From Prevotella sp. (GTDB lineage Bacteria; Bacteroidota; Bacteroidia; Bacteroidales; Bacteroidaceae), in NCBI GenBank assembly GCA_017554105.1, contig JAFZIY010000031.1, forward strand, positions 124,001-188,000: a stretch of 64,000 nucleotides of DNA, written 5' to 3'. Position 1 is the stretch's first letter. The number at the start of each line of letters is the position of its first letter. Positions 52,136 to 60,859 of this stretch are shown one piece after another. A program made the translations under genes and the position numbers. The notes beneath the pieces are model-generated. The model saw only the letters and a list, made by a program, of their open reading frames with translations. It was not told the origin of the DNA and searched no databases.

Positions 52136-53364
52136 ATTACGTTTATTTTTTTAATAACTAATGCACTGTTTGTACCACCAAAACCGAACGAATTGCTGAG
52201 CACGGTATTTACCTCTGTTTCTACAGTCTTGGCAGTAAGATTAATCTTTTCAGAATATTCATCTGGATTCTCGAAGTTGATATTTGGAGCCACAAAGTTG
52301 TTTTGCATCATGATAATGCTGTATACTATCTCGCTGGCTCCAGCCATCCAACATTCGTGACCTGTCATGGATTTGGTAGAACTTATCAAAGCCCTTTGAC
52401 CTCTGAACAATCTATCAAGAGCAATGGCCTCGTACATATCACCCTGAAGTGTCGATGTGGCATGAGCATTGATATAGTCTATATCGTCAAGCTCAATGCC
52501 TGCATCCTTGATTGCCCTTGACATAGCAATCATGCTACCATTGTCACTGGGTTCGGAAATGCCGCCGCCGTTACTGGAGAATCCATATCCAACAACTTCT
52601 GCAAGTATGTTGGCTCCGCGTGCTACAGCATGGTCATAGTCTTCTAACACAAGGGCTGCTGCACCACCACTGGGAATCAGACCGTCTCTGTCTCTGTCAA
52701 AGGGACGGCTTGCCTTTGTGGGTTCGTCCATACGAATGGAGAAAGCCCCTAACGCATCGAACGAAGCCATAGAGTAGTAGTTGGTTTCCTGGGCTCCTCC
52801 ACAAAGAATCATATCTTGAAGGCCTTGTTTTATCATCATATAGCCCAATCCAATAGAATGGCTACCGCTGGCACAGGCTGCACTAATAGTAAAGTTTACT
52901 CCACGGAGATGGAAGATGGTACTAAGGTTCATATTTACCGTCGAGTTCATCGACTGGAAGATAATACCATAGCCTAACATCGCGGAATCATGCTTCTCGT
53001 CCATTATCTTTGACGCCTCGATAACTGGCTTCGCAGAAGAGTCATTACCAAAGATACAGCCTACTTCGTTACCTCTCAAATACTGATCGTCAATTCCTGC
53101 TTGTTCAAAGGCTTGCTTACTTGCCATATATGCATATTGTGCCTCCTCTGACATACCGGCACGAGTATGCCTGTCTAACATCTGCTTCGTGATAACTGGC
53201 GTTTCCACTATTCCTGTTAGACCAGAACGATACCCATATTCCAGACGTTCCGGCTGCAATCCGATGCCAGACTTCCCCTCATAAAGGGAATGCCTGACCA
53301 TTTCGATATCTGTTCCCAAGCAGGACCAAATACCCATGCCTGTAATAACTACTCTCTTCGACAT
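52132..53364 (-). CDS. Beta-ketoacyl-ACP synthase, FabF-like (KS-a)
   Basis: 410 residues, the standard KSII length. Nucleophile Cys164 in SAACASGSHSIG, His near 302 in INAHATSTLQGD, His near 338 in KSMTGHECWMAG, and the end FGFGGTNSALV. It condenses acyl-ACP with malonyl-ACP. Of the three KS genes in the cluster only this one lacks a C-terminal extension. It overlaps the ketoreductase gene by 1 bp. Confidence 0.92.
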   Translation of the reverse strand: MSKRVVITGMGIWSCLGTDIEMVRHSLYEGKSGIGLQPERLEYGYRSGLTGIVETPVITKQMLDRHTRAGMSEEAQYAYMASKQAFEQAGIDDQYLRGNEVGCIFGNDSSAKPVIEASKIMDEKHDSAMLGYGIIFQSMNSTVNMNLSTIFHLRGVNFTISAACASGSHSIGLGYMMIKQGLQDMILCGGAQETNYYSMASFDALGAFSIRMDEPTKASRPFDRDRDGLIPSGGAAALVLEDYDHAVARGANILAEVVGYGFSSNGGGISEPSDNGSMIAMSRAIKDAGIELDDIDYINAHATSTLQGDMYEAIALDRLFRGQRALISSTKSMTGHECWMAGASEIVYSIIMMQNNFVAPNINFENPDEYSEKINLTAKTVETEVNTVLSNSFGFGGTNSALVIKKINVI

Positions 53365-54095
53365 TATGTATAAAGTCCTCCATTTATATTTATAACTTCT
53401 CCTGTTATATATGCTGCATCCTCAGAAACGAGGAAGCCAACCAAGGCTGCCACTTCCTCAGGCTTGCCAAATCTTCCCACAGGTATCATACTCTTAAGTT
53501 CTTCCTGAGGTAAATCCTTTGTCATATCTGTTTCGATGAAACCAGGAGCAACAGCATTTACGGTGACATTTCGAGAAGCCACCTCTTGAGCCAAGGCTTT
53601 AGTAGCACCTATCAATGCCGCTTTTGCTGCACTATAATTTGTTTGACCAGGCATTCCTTTAATACCTGACAAAGATGATACGTTGATTATTCTTCCACCC
53701 CTTTTTCTGGGCATCATATGTTTCAGCAGTCTTCTTGTCAAATAAAAGAATCCGTTTAATGTCGTATCAATAACACTATGCCATTCCTCATCAGACATCA
53801 TGAACATAACGTTGTCGTGACGGATTCCTGCATTGTTAACAAGAACCTCTATATAATCATCATTATGGTTCTTTTCCCATAAATCGATGGCATTATCTAT
53901 CTCTTCTTTGCTACTGACATCAAATTTCAGCAATTCTGCATGACCGCCCATTTGCTCAATTAAGGCCTTCACCTCTTCGGCTGCGTCATGATTTGACTGA
54001 AAGTTAATAATCACAGGATAGCCCAAAGAGGACAACTTTATACAAATTGCCTTTCCAAGTCCCCTTGAACCTCCTGTTACCAAAGCATACTTCAT
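53364..54095 (-). CDS. FabG-like 3-oxoacyl-ACP reductase
   Basis: 243 residues from MKYALVTGGSRGLG. The longer frame from 54173 adds a non-conserved extension and is rejected. SDR features: TGGSRGLGKAI at 8-18, NNAG near 88, catalytic Ser-Tyr-Lys in NVSSLSGIKGMPGQTNYSAAKAAL (near 138-160; cut here for length). It reduces the 3-oxo group to hydroxy before dehydration. First gene of the polyene operon. Confidence 0.92.
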   Translation of the reverse strand: MKYALVTGGSRGLGKAICIKLSSLGYPVIINFQSNHDAAEEVKALIEQMGGHAELLKFDVSSKEEIDNAIDLWEKNHNDDYIEVLVNNAGIRHDNVMFMMSDEEWHSVIDTTLNGFFYLTRRLLKHMMPRKRGGRIINVSSLSGIKGMPGQTNYSAAKAALIGATKALAQEVASRNVTVNAVAPGFIETDMTKDLPQEELKSMIPVGRFGKPEEVAALVGFLVSEDAAYITGEVININGGLYT

Positions 54096-54488
54096 AATAA
54101 TTTCAATATAAACTAATATTCCATAATACCCCCTCGCACCAAGTTTTAGCAGCTCAGAAACACATAATAACATCTTCAGATTAGGACAAATGCTACAGCA
54201 ACGGTTTTTATCCTACATACATACCTTATCCATCAGAGTCCTATTCGTTTCTTATAGACCTGCATCAATTCGAGTCCAAAGATAAACATTTTATTTGAAA
54301 AAGACCGTAAGGAACCGAAAAAAATAAACTGCTGCAAGAAAAATTATAATACGTTTACATAATCCGCCATAAATTATTGATTATGTCTAATTACAATAGT
54401 ATTAAACGCTATTGGCGGTTCTATTGATAGGTACACATCAAGGAAAGTACAAGAATCATGAAAACCGACATTAGGTTACAACTTTATC
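54096..54488 (-). promoter_or_regulatory. Upstream region of the aryl-polyene operon
   Basis: The only TAnnTTTG box on the minus strand is TATCTTTG at 54277-54284, with no good -33 partner. It predicts a leader of about 175 nt before FabG. The rest of the region is AT-rich with no gene. The weak promoter suggests that another regulator or a different sigma factor is needed; no regulator gene is in the cluster. Confidence 0.45.
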
Positions 54489-55217
54489 CTAAGGATAATC
54501 GAAATGCCTACTCTCATTGATAAAAGGAGATTTTATACTATATGCCGTAAGACGATTTTTACTATCAAATTTATTTGCAAAGGTCAGCGTATCGTTCCTA
54601 AATTTATCATTATAAACATATATTTTTGCTATCGGATGTGAAGGAACATATCCACCGACTTCGCCTGTAAGATACCTTGCTATCAATATCTTTGTATCAA
54701 AAATACCCATAAACAAAGCTATTCCAGAACGAGGAGAATCGATAGTCATATCATATTCTATGTGTTCAATTTGTGTATCTCCATAATAGCCGCCAGTGAT
54801 AACGACTTCAGTAACAAGATTGTTTTTCCAAATATACTTGTATCTAGGTATATCTTTACAATTAGGACATGCTGCATTCATCAGATGACCATCTGCATCA
54901 TATTCATACTCAAACTCTTCTCTAAAAGGGCGAGAAACGATCCCGCTATTTGGCTCAATCTCATTTACAGGAATGTCGTTAACCAAGATTGCTTTACCCT
55001 GATTATCAACAAAAATCGCCAATGTATCATTCCACCCAACTTTCTCATTCTTATTGGTAATATAGGTTCTGTTGCTAAGTACTGTCATATATCTACTCAG
55101 CATTTGTCCCTTGTACTCTTTAGTATTAAGGTTTTTATTGCAACTTGAGAGGATTGCCAGAGAAAGCAATGGAAATGCAATAAACAATGAGATGATTCCG
55201 ATGTATCTTGATTTCAT
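54489..55217 (-). CDS. Hypothetical lipoprotein
   Basis: 242 residues. Type II signal peptide with lipobox LSSC near residue 26. The mature part has an EYEYDADGHLMNA segment of the kind found in YD-repeat or DUF4595-like Bacteroidetes lipoproteins, plus several Tyr-rich strands. No function assigned. It lies on the same strand as and upstream of the polyene operon, but the 390-bp gap makes it a separate unit. A near-consensus -7 box TATCTTTA lies about 35 bp upstream of the start. Confidence 0.6.
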   Translation of the reverse strand: MKSRYIGIISLFIAFPLLSLAILSSCNKNLNTKEYKGQMLSRYMTVLSNRTYITNKNEKVGWNDTLAIFVDNQGKAILVNDIPVNEIEPNSGIVSRPFREEFEYEYDADGHLMNAACPNCKDIPRYKYIWKNNLVTEVVITGGYYGDTQIEHIEYDMTIDSPRSGIALFMGIFDTKILIARYLTGEVGGYVPSHPIAKIYVYNDKFRNDTLTFANKFDSKNRLTAYSIKSPFINESRHFDYP

Positions 55218-55602
55218 ATATACTTTTTTGAAGATAAAGAATTATATTGTAAAGATAATAAAAGTCGAATGCGATGCCAAAATAAAAACATATTTTAACA
55301 TCGGACTATTGAAAAGTTCGGCATCTTCTTTCATATTGTCAAAGTATTCATTACTTTTGCCCTATGGACGAAGATAGGCTGCGCCTCCGCTCGGCGACGA
55401 AGGAGACGCTTTGACTTTCCCTTCGGCCGTCGAGCTAAACCTTCATAGAGAAGCGGAGAAAGAACAATAAAAACAAAAAAAATGCTTTTTTGTTTTGTAT
55501 TGTATTCGACTTACATTATCTTTGCAGTAGTTTTTCAGATGCCTATGAGAAACAGGGCTTTGTTTTTATGCCCATTCCGAAACTTAATCAACATACGACA
55601 AT
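55218..55602. promoter_or_regulatory. Intergenic region with promoter of the LRR surface protein
   Basis: TTTTG (55493-55497), 19-bp spacer, TATCTTTG (55517-55524) on the plus strand make a near-perfect promoter; the leader is about 70 nt. Further upstream, TACTTTTG (55352-55359) is followed by CTGCGCCTCCGCTCGGCG, a G/C-rich element related to the one near 57790. No gene. Confidence 0.65.
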
Positions 55603-57921
55603 ATGAAGACAAAATCTACCAACCGACATTTCTTTGCACGAGCGGCGATGCTGCTTATGCTGCTGTTCACGACCGTCTCTGCATGGGCCGACCTCAGCGG
55701 CAGGTGCGGCACGAATCTTTGGTACAACTACGAAAGTTCCTCCCAGACGTTGACGATTTTTAAAGGAGCGGAAGGTCAGTCAGGTTCCATGTATGACTAC
55801 TATACTGGTGATAATCAAGAGGCTCCGTGGAAAAGCATTAGGGGAGAAATAAAAAAGGTCGTCATCGACGCTGACGTGACGGACATCGGTAATTATGCCT
55901 TTTACAACTGCACCGCTCTGACCAAGGTGATTATTGCCAGCACGGTGACAAGCATCGGTAACGGTGCTTTCAACAACTGTATTGCTTTGCCCTCCATTAA
56001 CCTTCCTGAAGGAGTGACACGTATCGGCAATGCGGCCTTCAGCAACTGCTGGCAACTGTCTTCCATCACCGTCCCCAACACAGTGGAGACCATCGAGGAC
56101 TTTGCTTTTGAGAAGTGCAAGGCACTGACCTCGTTCGCCTACCCTTCGGGCTTGACAAACATCAGTAAAGGTGTTTTCAGGGAATGCACAGGTCTTGCAA
56201 GCTTCACCATCCCCGCCGGAGTGACAAGCATCGGTAAAAGTGCCTTTATGGGTTGCACGGCATTGACGGACATCTCTATGCCCAACTCTGTGAAGACCAT
56301 CGGACAAATGGCCTTTTATGAGTGTTCCTCCTTGACGAGTGTAGTCATCCCAGATGGGGTAACATACATTGATGAAGATGCATTTAGAAGTTGTACCTCC
56401 ATAACGGATCTCACTATCTCTGGTTCTGTAACGGGCATAGCTTGGAATGTTTTTTGGGGATGTAATGCTCTTTCTTCTGTCTATTGCTATGCCACAACAC
56501 CCCCCGGTATAGGTGGTGGCGTATTTGGGTCAAATGCCTCTGGCCGTAAATTCTATGTCCCTGAAGAAAGCCTGGCTGCTTATCAGGAAAGTTGGAGCGA
56601 CTACAGTGACGACATTGTTGGCATCCCCGTTTATACTATCACCCTACAGGTCTCGCCCGACAATACCTTCGGCACTGCCACGGTCTCTTCAACCGTAGCA
56701 GCCCAGGGTGACAAGGTGACTCTGACTGCCATACCCAACGAGGGCTACCAGTTCATCTGGTGGGATGTCACGGGTGGCGCCGTCATCACCAAACCGTCAG
56801 CCGAGCAGACCACGCTCACCATGCCCAAAAAGAACTTGACCCTCACGGCGATGTTCCGAGGAACAGATGACAACCCCAACACCTATACCCTGACGCTCGA
56901 TGACAACGACAATAACCCTGGGGGCGTGGCGGAAATACACCAAGGCATCAAATACTATACGCTGCCGACCCGCACACGCACCGGCTATTACTTCCTCGGC
57001 TGGGCCACATCGGCTACGGGCACCCCTGCCTATAAGGCAGGAGAGACCGTCAATCTGGAGAACAACCTGACGCTCTATGCCATCTGGCTGGAGATGCCTG
57101 TGATGCTGGCCGACAATGCACCCAACGCTGCCACCATCAGCAAACTCAAAGACCTCGGTGCCATCGACGTGAAGCTGAGCGGACGGTCGCTATACAAGGA
57201 CGGTTATTGGAACACGCTGTGTTTGCCGTTCGGTCTCACGGCGGCACAACTCGAAGACAGCCCGCTCGCAGGTGCTACGCTGATGGAGTTAGACACCGAG
57301 TGTACAAACGACAACAGGCAGACGGGCTTCGATGCCACGACAGGTGCGCTCTACCTCTACTTCAAAACAGCCACGGCCATCGAGGCGGGCAAGCCCTACC
57401 TCATCAAATGGGGTACGCCCAACTCCGACCCGAATGTTCCCATTGATGTCATCTATAACCCGACCTTTACGGGTGTCACCATCAATGGAACTGGCTCTCT
57501 ATCCGTCACAAGTGCCGATGGCGCAGTGAGTTTCTCAGGCAATTATAACCCCATCAGCATCGGCAACGAGGGTGACAACACCATACTCTATATGGGAGCC
57601 GAGAGTACCCTCTACTATCCCAATGCCGCAATGGACATCAATGCCTTCCGCGCCTACTTCCAGCTGAACAACGGCCTTGTGTGTGGCAATCCAAATCAGG
57701 GAGGCAGCATCAATGCCTTTGTGCTGAACTTCGACGATGAAACGACGGGAATTGTCTCAATTGAAAATTCAAGATTCTTCGACGAGCGAAGCGGCAAAGC
57801 CGAGCGGATAATTGAAAATGGGGCTGATGCATGGTACACGCTTGACGGCAGGAAACTCAACGGCAAGCCCTCGGCCAAGGGCATCTACATCAACAATGGA
57901 CTCAAAGTCGTGATTAAGTGA
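55603..57921 (+). CDS. BspA-like leucine-rich-repeat surface protein
   Basis: 772 residues. Signal peptide (cleaved near AWAD, 31). Residues about 85-320: LRR_5 repeats of about 23 residues (IGNYAFYNCTALTKVIIAS, and on), the Treponema/BspA type used in adhesion. Residues 348-405 and 415-480: two InlB B-repeat-like (Listeria-Bacteroides) domains (ending in WWDV... and LTLYAIW). A beta domain follows. The C-terminus WYTLDGRKLNGKPSAKGIYI...KVVIK is the tail common in Prevotella surface proteins and probably marks secretion or anchoring. Residues near 722-738 (ERSGKAERIIENG) look repeat-derived. Confidence 0.88.
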   Translation: MKTKSTNRHFFARAAMLLMLLFTTVSAWADLSGRCGTNLWYNYESSSQTLTIFKGAEGQSGSMYDYYTGDNQEAPWKSIRGEIKKVVIDADVTDIGNYAFYNCTALTKVIIASTVTSIGNGAFNNCIALPSINLPEGVTRIGNAAFSNCWQLSSITVPNTVETIEDFAFEKCKALTSFAYPSGLTNISKGVFRECTGLASFTIPAGVTSIGKSAFMGCTALTDISMPNSVKTIGQMAFYECSSLTSVVIPDGVTYIDEDAFRSCTSITDLTISGSVTGIAWNVFWGCNALSSVYCYATTPPGIGGGVFGSNASGRKFYVPEESLAAYQESWSDYSDDIVGIPVYTITLQVSPDNTFGTATVSSTVAAQGDKVTLTAIPNEGYQFIWWDVTGGAVITKPSAEQTTLTMPKKNLTLTAMFRGTDDNPNTYTLTLDDNDNNPGGVAEIHQGIKYYTLPTRTRTGYYFLGWATSATGTPAYKAGETVNLENNLTLYAIWLEMPVMLADNAPNAATISKLKDLGAIDVKLSGRSLYKDGYWNTLCLPFGLTAAQLEDSPLAGATLMELDTECTNDNRQTGFDATTGALYLYFKTATAIEAGKPYLIKWGTPNSDPNVPIDVIYNPTFTGVTINGTGSLSVTSADGAVSFSGNYNPISIGNEGDNTILYMGAESTLYYPNAAMDINAFRAYFQLNNGLVCGNPNQGGSINAFVLNFDDETTGIVSIENSRFFDERSGKAERIIENGADAWYTLDGRKLNGKPSAKGIYINNGLKVVIK
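57742..57815. repeat. Repeat-derived segment in the LRR gene
   Basis: The stretch CAATTGAAAATTCAAG plus GACGAGCGAAGCGGCAAAG plus ATAATTGAAAAT combines an AATTGAAA repeat, as found in intergenic heptamers, and a G/C-rich element similar to that at 55378-55396. It is translated in frame ahead of the conserved WYTLDGRKL tail. Confidence 0.5.
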
Positions 57922-57997
57922 GAGGAGAACCGAGCTTGCTCGGGTTCTTCCAAGCGTGAACGAGTTCGAGCAAAGCTCAAAGTCGTGATTAAGTGAG
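57901..57997. repeat. 22-bp exact direct repeat at the 3' end of the LRR gene
   Basis: CTCAAAGTCGTGATTAAGTG plus AG occurs at 57901-57922 (the last codons and stop of the gene) and again at 57976-57997. Between them lies CCGAGCTTGCTCGG, a small hairpin (57930-57943). The second copy is untranslated and looks like a leftover of a local duplication of the gene's end. Confidence 0.85.
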
Positions 57998-58072
57998 GGA
58001 AGAATCAATGGCTATTCCCTACTAAAAAGTCAGTTTTGTGACATAAAAAACGAATTGTTGCACCAAAAACAA

Positions 58073-58100
58073 AGAAGTGTGCCGAATACGGCACACTTCT
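58073..58100 (-). terminator. Terminator of tRNA-Leu
   Basis: AGAAGTGTGCCG-tatt-CGGCACACTTCT on the minus strand, followed by TTTGTTTTTGG; it begins 12 bp after the tRNA 3' end. A strong 12-bp stem. Confidence 0.85.
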
Positions 58101-58112
58101 AATTATTTAAAG

Positions 58113-58194
58113 TACCCAGAGCCGGGGTCGAACCGGCACGGGTTGCCCCACTGGTGTTTGAGACCAGCGCGTCTACCGATTCCGCCATCTGGGC
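58113..58194 (-). tRNA. tRNA-Leu (anticodon CAA)
   Basis: 82 nt without CCA. Acceptor GCCCAGA pairs with TCTGGGT; the anticodon stem CTGGT/ACCAG encloses CTCAAAC (anticodon CAA); the T-loop contains GGTTCGACCCC. A long variable arm typical of class II tRNA-Leu is present. The 3' CCA is not encoded. Confidence 0.95.
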
Positions 58195-58350
58195 ATTAGC
58201 GAAACGTCATGGCGACGATTAGCGGGTGCAAAGGTAATTCTTTTTTGGTAAAAAACAAAGGAATTGGAAAAAATATTTAAATAATGGACTGAAAACTTGG
58301 TAGTGTGGAGAATAATGATTATTTTCGTGGCGCAAAATAAATCTAATTAA

Positions 58351-59448
58351 ATGAGAACTCAAAATAAAGATAACTACTGTGTGATTTTAGCGGGTGGAAA
58401 AGGACGTAGGTTGTGGCCATGCAGCAGGGAGGACAGACCGAAGCAGTTCATGGATTTCTTCTCTACTGGCAGGACGTTGCTTCAGCACACCTTCGACCGC
58501 ATTACCAAGATTGTTCCCGTTGAGAATATATATGTCAACACTAACCATGTTTATGCCCATTTCGTGGAGGAACAACTGCCGGAACTGCCCCATGAGAACA
58601 TTCTAAGCGAGCCTATTTTCCGTAACACGGCACCAAGTGTGGCATGGGCTACCTATCGGATATATCACAGAAACGAGAATGCGAGGATTTTGGTTGTGCC
58701 GAGCGACCAGGCCGTTTTCAAGGAGGAGGCATTCCTCGACAATATAGAATATGGCCTGGACATAGTGTCTGAATATGATGCCATGCTCACGATGGGCGTG
58801 AAACCGACGCGTCCTGAGCCCGGATATGGCTACATTCAGTATAGTGAGAAGACGCAGTTCGACTCTATCTATCGCGTGAAATCGTTCACCGAGAAGCCCG
58901 CACGCGAGTTCGCGCAGATGTTTGTTGAGAGCGGAGAGTTTCTTTGGAACAGCGGTTTGTTCCTCTCCAACGCCAAGAATCTCCGTCTTTCGATGCGCAG
59001 AATGTTCCCCAATTCCGTGCTTGGAAAGCTTGAGGAAGACGGCCATGAATGGAGTATTGAGGAAGAAACGGAGTATATTCAGAAGAATTTCCCTGCCTAT
59101 CCTAACCTCTCCATTGACATGGGAATACTGGAAAAGAGCGACAATGTCTTTGTGATGATGTGCGACTTCGGGTGGGCTGACCTTGGCATGTGGCACTCTA
59201 TCTATGAGAGCATGCGCAAGAGTGATGACGACAACGTGAGCATCAGCGGTCAGACAATTATCGAGAACAGTCACGGCAATATAATAAAACTGCCCGAAGA
59301 CCATATCGGAATATTCAACGGACTTGAGGACTTTATCGTTGCCGAGAACGATAACGTGCTTCTGATATGTAAGCGCGAGGACTCTTCTGCACTTATCCGC
59401 AAGTATATCAGCGACGTGCAGTTAAAGTATGGGGACGAATATATTTAA
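58351..59448 (+). CDS. manC: Mannose-1-phosphate guanylyltransferase
   Basis: 365 residues. Nucleotidyltransferase signature ILAGGKGRRLWPCSREDRPKQF near residue 13; the FTEKP motif near 176 and the FLWNSGLFL block near 194 are typical. It makes GDP-mannose from mannose-1-phosphate and GTP for fucose and mannose-containing polysaccharides. It is the short form without the C-terminal phosphomannose isomerase domain. Separate from its neighbours. Confidence 0.92.
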   Translation: MRTQNKDNYCVILAGGKGRRLWPCSREDRPKQFMDFFSTGRTLLQHTFDRITKIVPVENIYVNTNHVYAHFVEEQLPELPHENILSEPIFRNTAPSVAWATYRIYHRNENARILVVPSDQAVFKEEAFLDNIEYGLDIVSEYDAMLTMGVKPTRPEPGYGYIQYSEKTQFDSIYRVKSFTEKPAREFAQMFVESGEFLWNSGLFLSNAKNLRLSMRRMFPNSVLGKLEEDGHEWSIEEETEYIQKNFPAYPNLSIDMGILEKSDNVFVMMCDFGWADLGMWHSIYESMRKSDDDNVSISGQTIIENSHGNIIKLPEDHIGIFNGLEDFIVAENDNVLLICKREDSSALIRKYISDVQLKYGDEYI

Positions 59449-59452
59449 TCGC

Positions 59453-59848
59453 TTATTTGCTGAATTCCTTGTAAATCTTGTCGGCAATAGCCTTGAATTC
59501 TTCTTCAGAAAGTTTCAACTTCTCCTTTCGGAAGTCCACGTCAGCCTCGCTCTGCATAGGGATGAGGTGGATATGGGCATGAGGCACCTCAAGACCGAGC
59601 ACCACCTGTGCCACCTTCTCACATGGGAAGGCTGCCTTCAGAGCCACTGCCACTTTCTTCGCAAACACCTGGAACTCGGCGATTTCCTCGTCAGAGAGGT
59701 CAAAGATGTAGTCAACCTCCTTGCGTGGAATCACCAGTGTGTGTCCTTTTGCCAACGGGTTAATGTCGAGGAAAGCGTAGAACTTATCGCTTTCAGCACA
59801 CTTATACGACGGTATTTCACCTGCTGCTATCTTACTGAATATACTCAT
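59453..59848 (-). CDS. HIT family hydrolase
   Basis: 131 residues. The His triad HAHIHLIPM near residue 98 and the N-terminal FSKIAAGEIPSYK are typical of HINT/PKCI-like nucleotide phosphoramidases, which split AMP-lysine or AMP-NH2 bonds. It lies downstream of greA on the same strand with 68 bp between; possibly co-transcribed. Confidence 0.92.
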   Translation of the reverse strand: MSIFSKIAAGEIPSYKCAESDKFYAFLDINPLAKGHTLVIPRKEVDYIFDLSDEEIAEFQVFAKKVAVALKAAFPCEKVAQVVLGLEVPHAHIHLIPMQSEADVDFRKEKLKLSEEEFKAIADKIYKEFSK

Positions 59849-59870
59849 TTTGCCAACTTTTAATTAATTG

Positions 59871-59914
59871 TTCACTATCAACTATCAATTGTCAATTGTC
59901 AATTCTCAATTCTC
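59871..59914. repeat. 7-bp tandem repeats (TCAATTG)
   Basis: Six to seven heptamers of the form TCAACTA/TCAATTG/TCAATTC in the gap between greA and the HIT gene. Same style as 62198-62236. Confidence 0.75.
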
Positions 59915-59916
59915 AA

Positions 59917-60384
59917 CTATCCCACAGTAATCTTGTCGATGCGCAGGCGTATCGTACCATTTGGTATTTTCACCTCTACCTCGTCGCCCACCTTGTGGTT
60001 GAGCAGTCCCTGGGCTATCGGCGTGGTTATCGATATCTTGCCCTCGCGGAGGTTTGCCTCGCTCTCGCTGACAATGGTATAACTCATCTTGGCCTTGTTG
60101 CCCATATTGGTCATCTCCACCTTCGACATTATCTGCACCGCGTCGGCACTCAGTCGTGAGGTGTCAACAATCTTAGCCTCAGCCAATTGTCGTTTCAACG
60201 TGTTTATCTTGTTCTCCAGTTTTGCCTGCGCTTCCTTGGCAGCATCATATTCGGAGTTCTCGCTGAGGTCACCCTTGTCGCGTGCCTCGGCGATGGCAGC
60301 AGAAGCCTTTGGTCTCTCCTCGGCTTCAAGCCTCTTCAGTTCGGCCACGAGCTTGTCATAGCCTTCTTGTGACATATATGCCAT
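59917..60384 (-). CDS. greA: Transcription elongation factor GreA
   Basis: 155 residues. N-terminal coiled coil (residues 10-75: YDKLVAELKRLEAEERPKAS; GDLSENSEYDAAKEAQ carries the two acidic tip residues) and a C-terminal FKBP-like domain (ITTPIAQGLLNHKVGDEVEV). It rescues backtracked RNA polymerase. Upstream is a promoter with a strong terminator-like hairpin between it and the start (see the leader feature). Confidence 0.97.
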   Translation of the reverse strand: MAYMSQEGYDKLVAELKRLEAEERPKASAAIAEARDKGDLSENSEYDAAKEAQAKLENKINTLKRQLAEAKIVDTSRLSADAVQIMSKVEMTNMGNKAKMSYTIVSESEANLREGKISITTPIAQGLLNHKVGDEVEVKIPNGTIRLRIDKITVG

Positions 60385-60436
60385 AACTATTCCTTTTTTT
60401 ATATATTACTTATTGTTTTCAATCGCTTAACAAAGA

Positions 60437-60585
60437 CAAAAAAAGTATTCCGACATACTCTTCATAATGTCGGAATGCGTATTTCTTATCATTTGTAATG
60501 GCAACATTGGTTAGTAAGACGCACCTTATGGACAGGAATCACTCTCCTCGCGCCAGTGCCTACTCGGCCATTTTGTATTTTTCAG
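60437..60585 (-). ncRNA. Candidate greA leader RNA with attenuator hairpin
   Basis: On the minus strand a promoter (TTG 60617-60619, 20-bp spacer, TAACTTTG 60589-60596) starts an RNA near 60583. About 105 nt later ATTCCGACAT pairs with ATGTCGGAAT (arms 60447-60456 and 60467-60476), followed by TACTTTTTTTG, an intrinsic terminator. greA begins 63 bp further. No sizeable ORF is in the RNA. It may be an independent small RNA or, more likely, a leader whose terminator controls greA, as is known for the greA leader (GraL) of E. coli. Confidence 0.6.
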
Positions 60586-60588
60586 GGG

Positions 60589-60619
60589 CAAAGTTAGTGC
60601 TTTTTTTCATAACAAACAA
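60589..60619 (-). promoter_or_regulatory. Promoter of the greA leader
   Basis: TTG, 20-bp spacer, TAACTTTG. It is divergent from the tRNA-Ala promoter (60646-60677). Confidence 0.65.
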
Positions 60620-60645
60620 TTTTTTTGTCTTTTTTTTCGCTTTTC

Positions 60646-60677
60646 TTTGTTACTTTAAACTAATTGTATTACATTTG
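60646..60677 (+). promoter_or_regulatory. Promoter of tRNA-Ala
   Basis: TTTG (60646-60649), 20-bp spacer, TACATTTG (60670-60677), 17 bp before the mature 5' end. Confidence 0.7.
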
Positions 60678-60693
60678 CACACTGAACAATCAT

Positions 60694-60767
60694 GGGGCAT
60701 TAGCTCATCAGGCTAGAGCGTTTGACTGGCAGTCAAAAGGTGGCAGGTTCGAGTCCTGTATGCTCCA
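60694..60767 (+). tRNA. tRNA-Ala (anticodon GGC)
   Basis: 74 nt. Acceptor GGGGCAT pairs with ATGCTCC and includes the G3-U70 wobble pair that marks alanine tRNAs. The anticodon stem TTTGA/TCAAA encloses CTGGCAG (anticodon GGC). Discriminator A; CCA is not encoded. Confidence 0.95.
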
Positions 60768-60771
60768 CCCT

Positions 60772-60797
60772 ATCACGCCAAAAGGCGTGATTTTTTA
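60772..60797 (+). terminator. Terminator of tRNA-Ala
   Basis: ATCACGCC-aaaa-GGCGTGAT followed by a T-run, 5 bp after the tRNA. Confidence 0.88.
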
Positions 60798-60859
60798 TTT
60801 CACCGCCACCATTTCGCCCCCGCCCTCAACAGAAAAAGCACCGTAACGGTCACCTGAAC

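Noticed and set aside
54096..54173. N-terminal extension of the FabG-like reductase
   Set aside because: SDR proteins start directly at the first beta strand (MKYALVTGG); the extension has no counterpart in the family.
31930..54173. Flexirubin (dialkylresorcinol ester) cluster
   Set aside because: No DarA/DarB homologue and no tyrosine or histidine ammonia-lyase was found among the 23 genes.
58113..58194. tRNA-Leu as an integration site of a mobile island
   Set aside because: No integrase gene and no duplicated tRNA 3' end was seen nearby.
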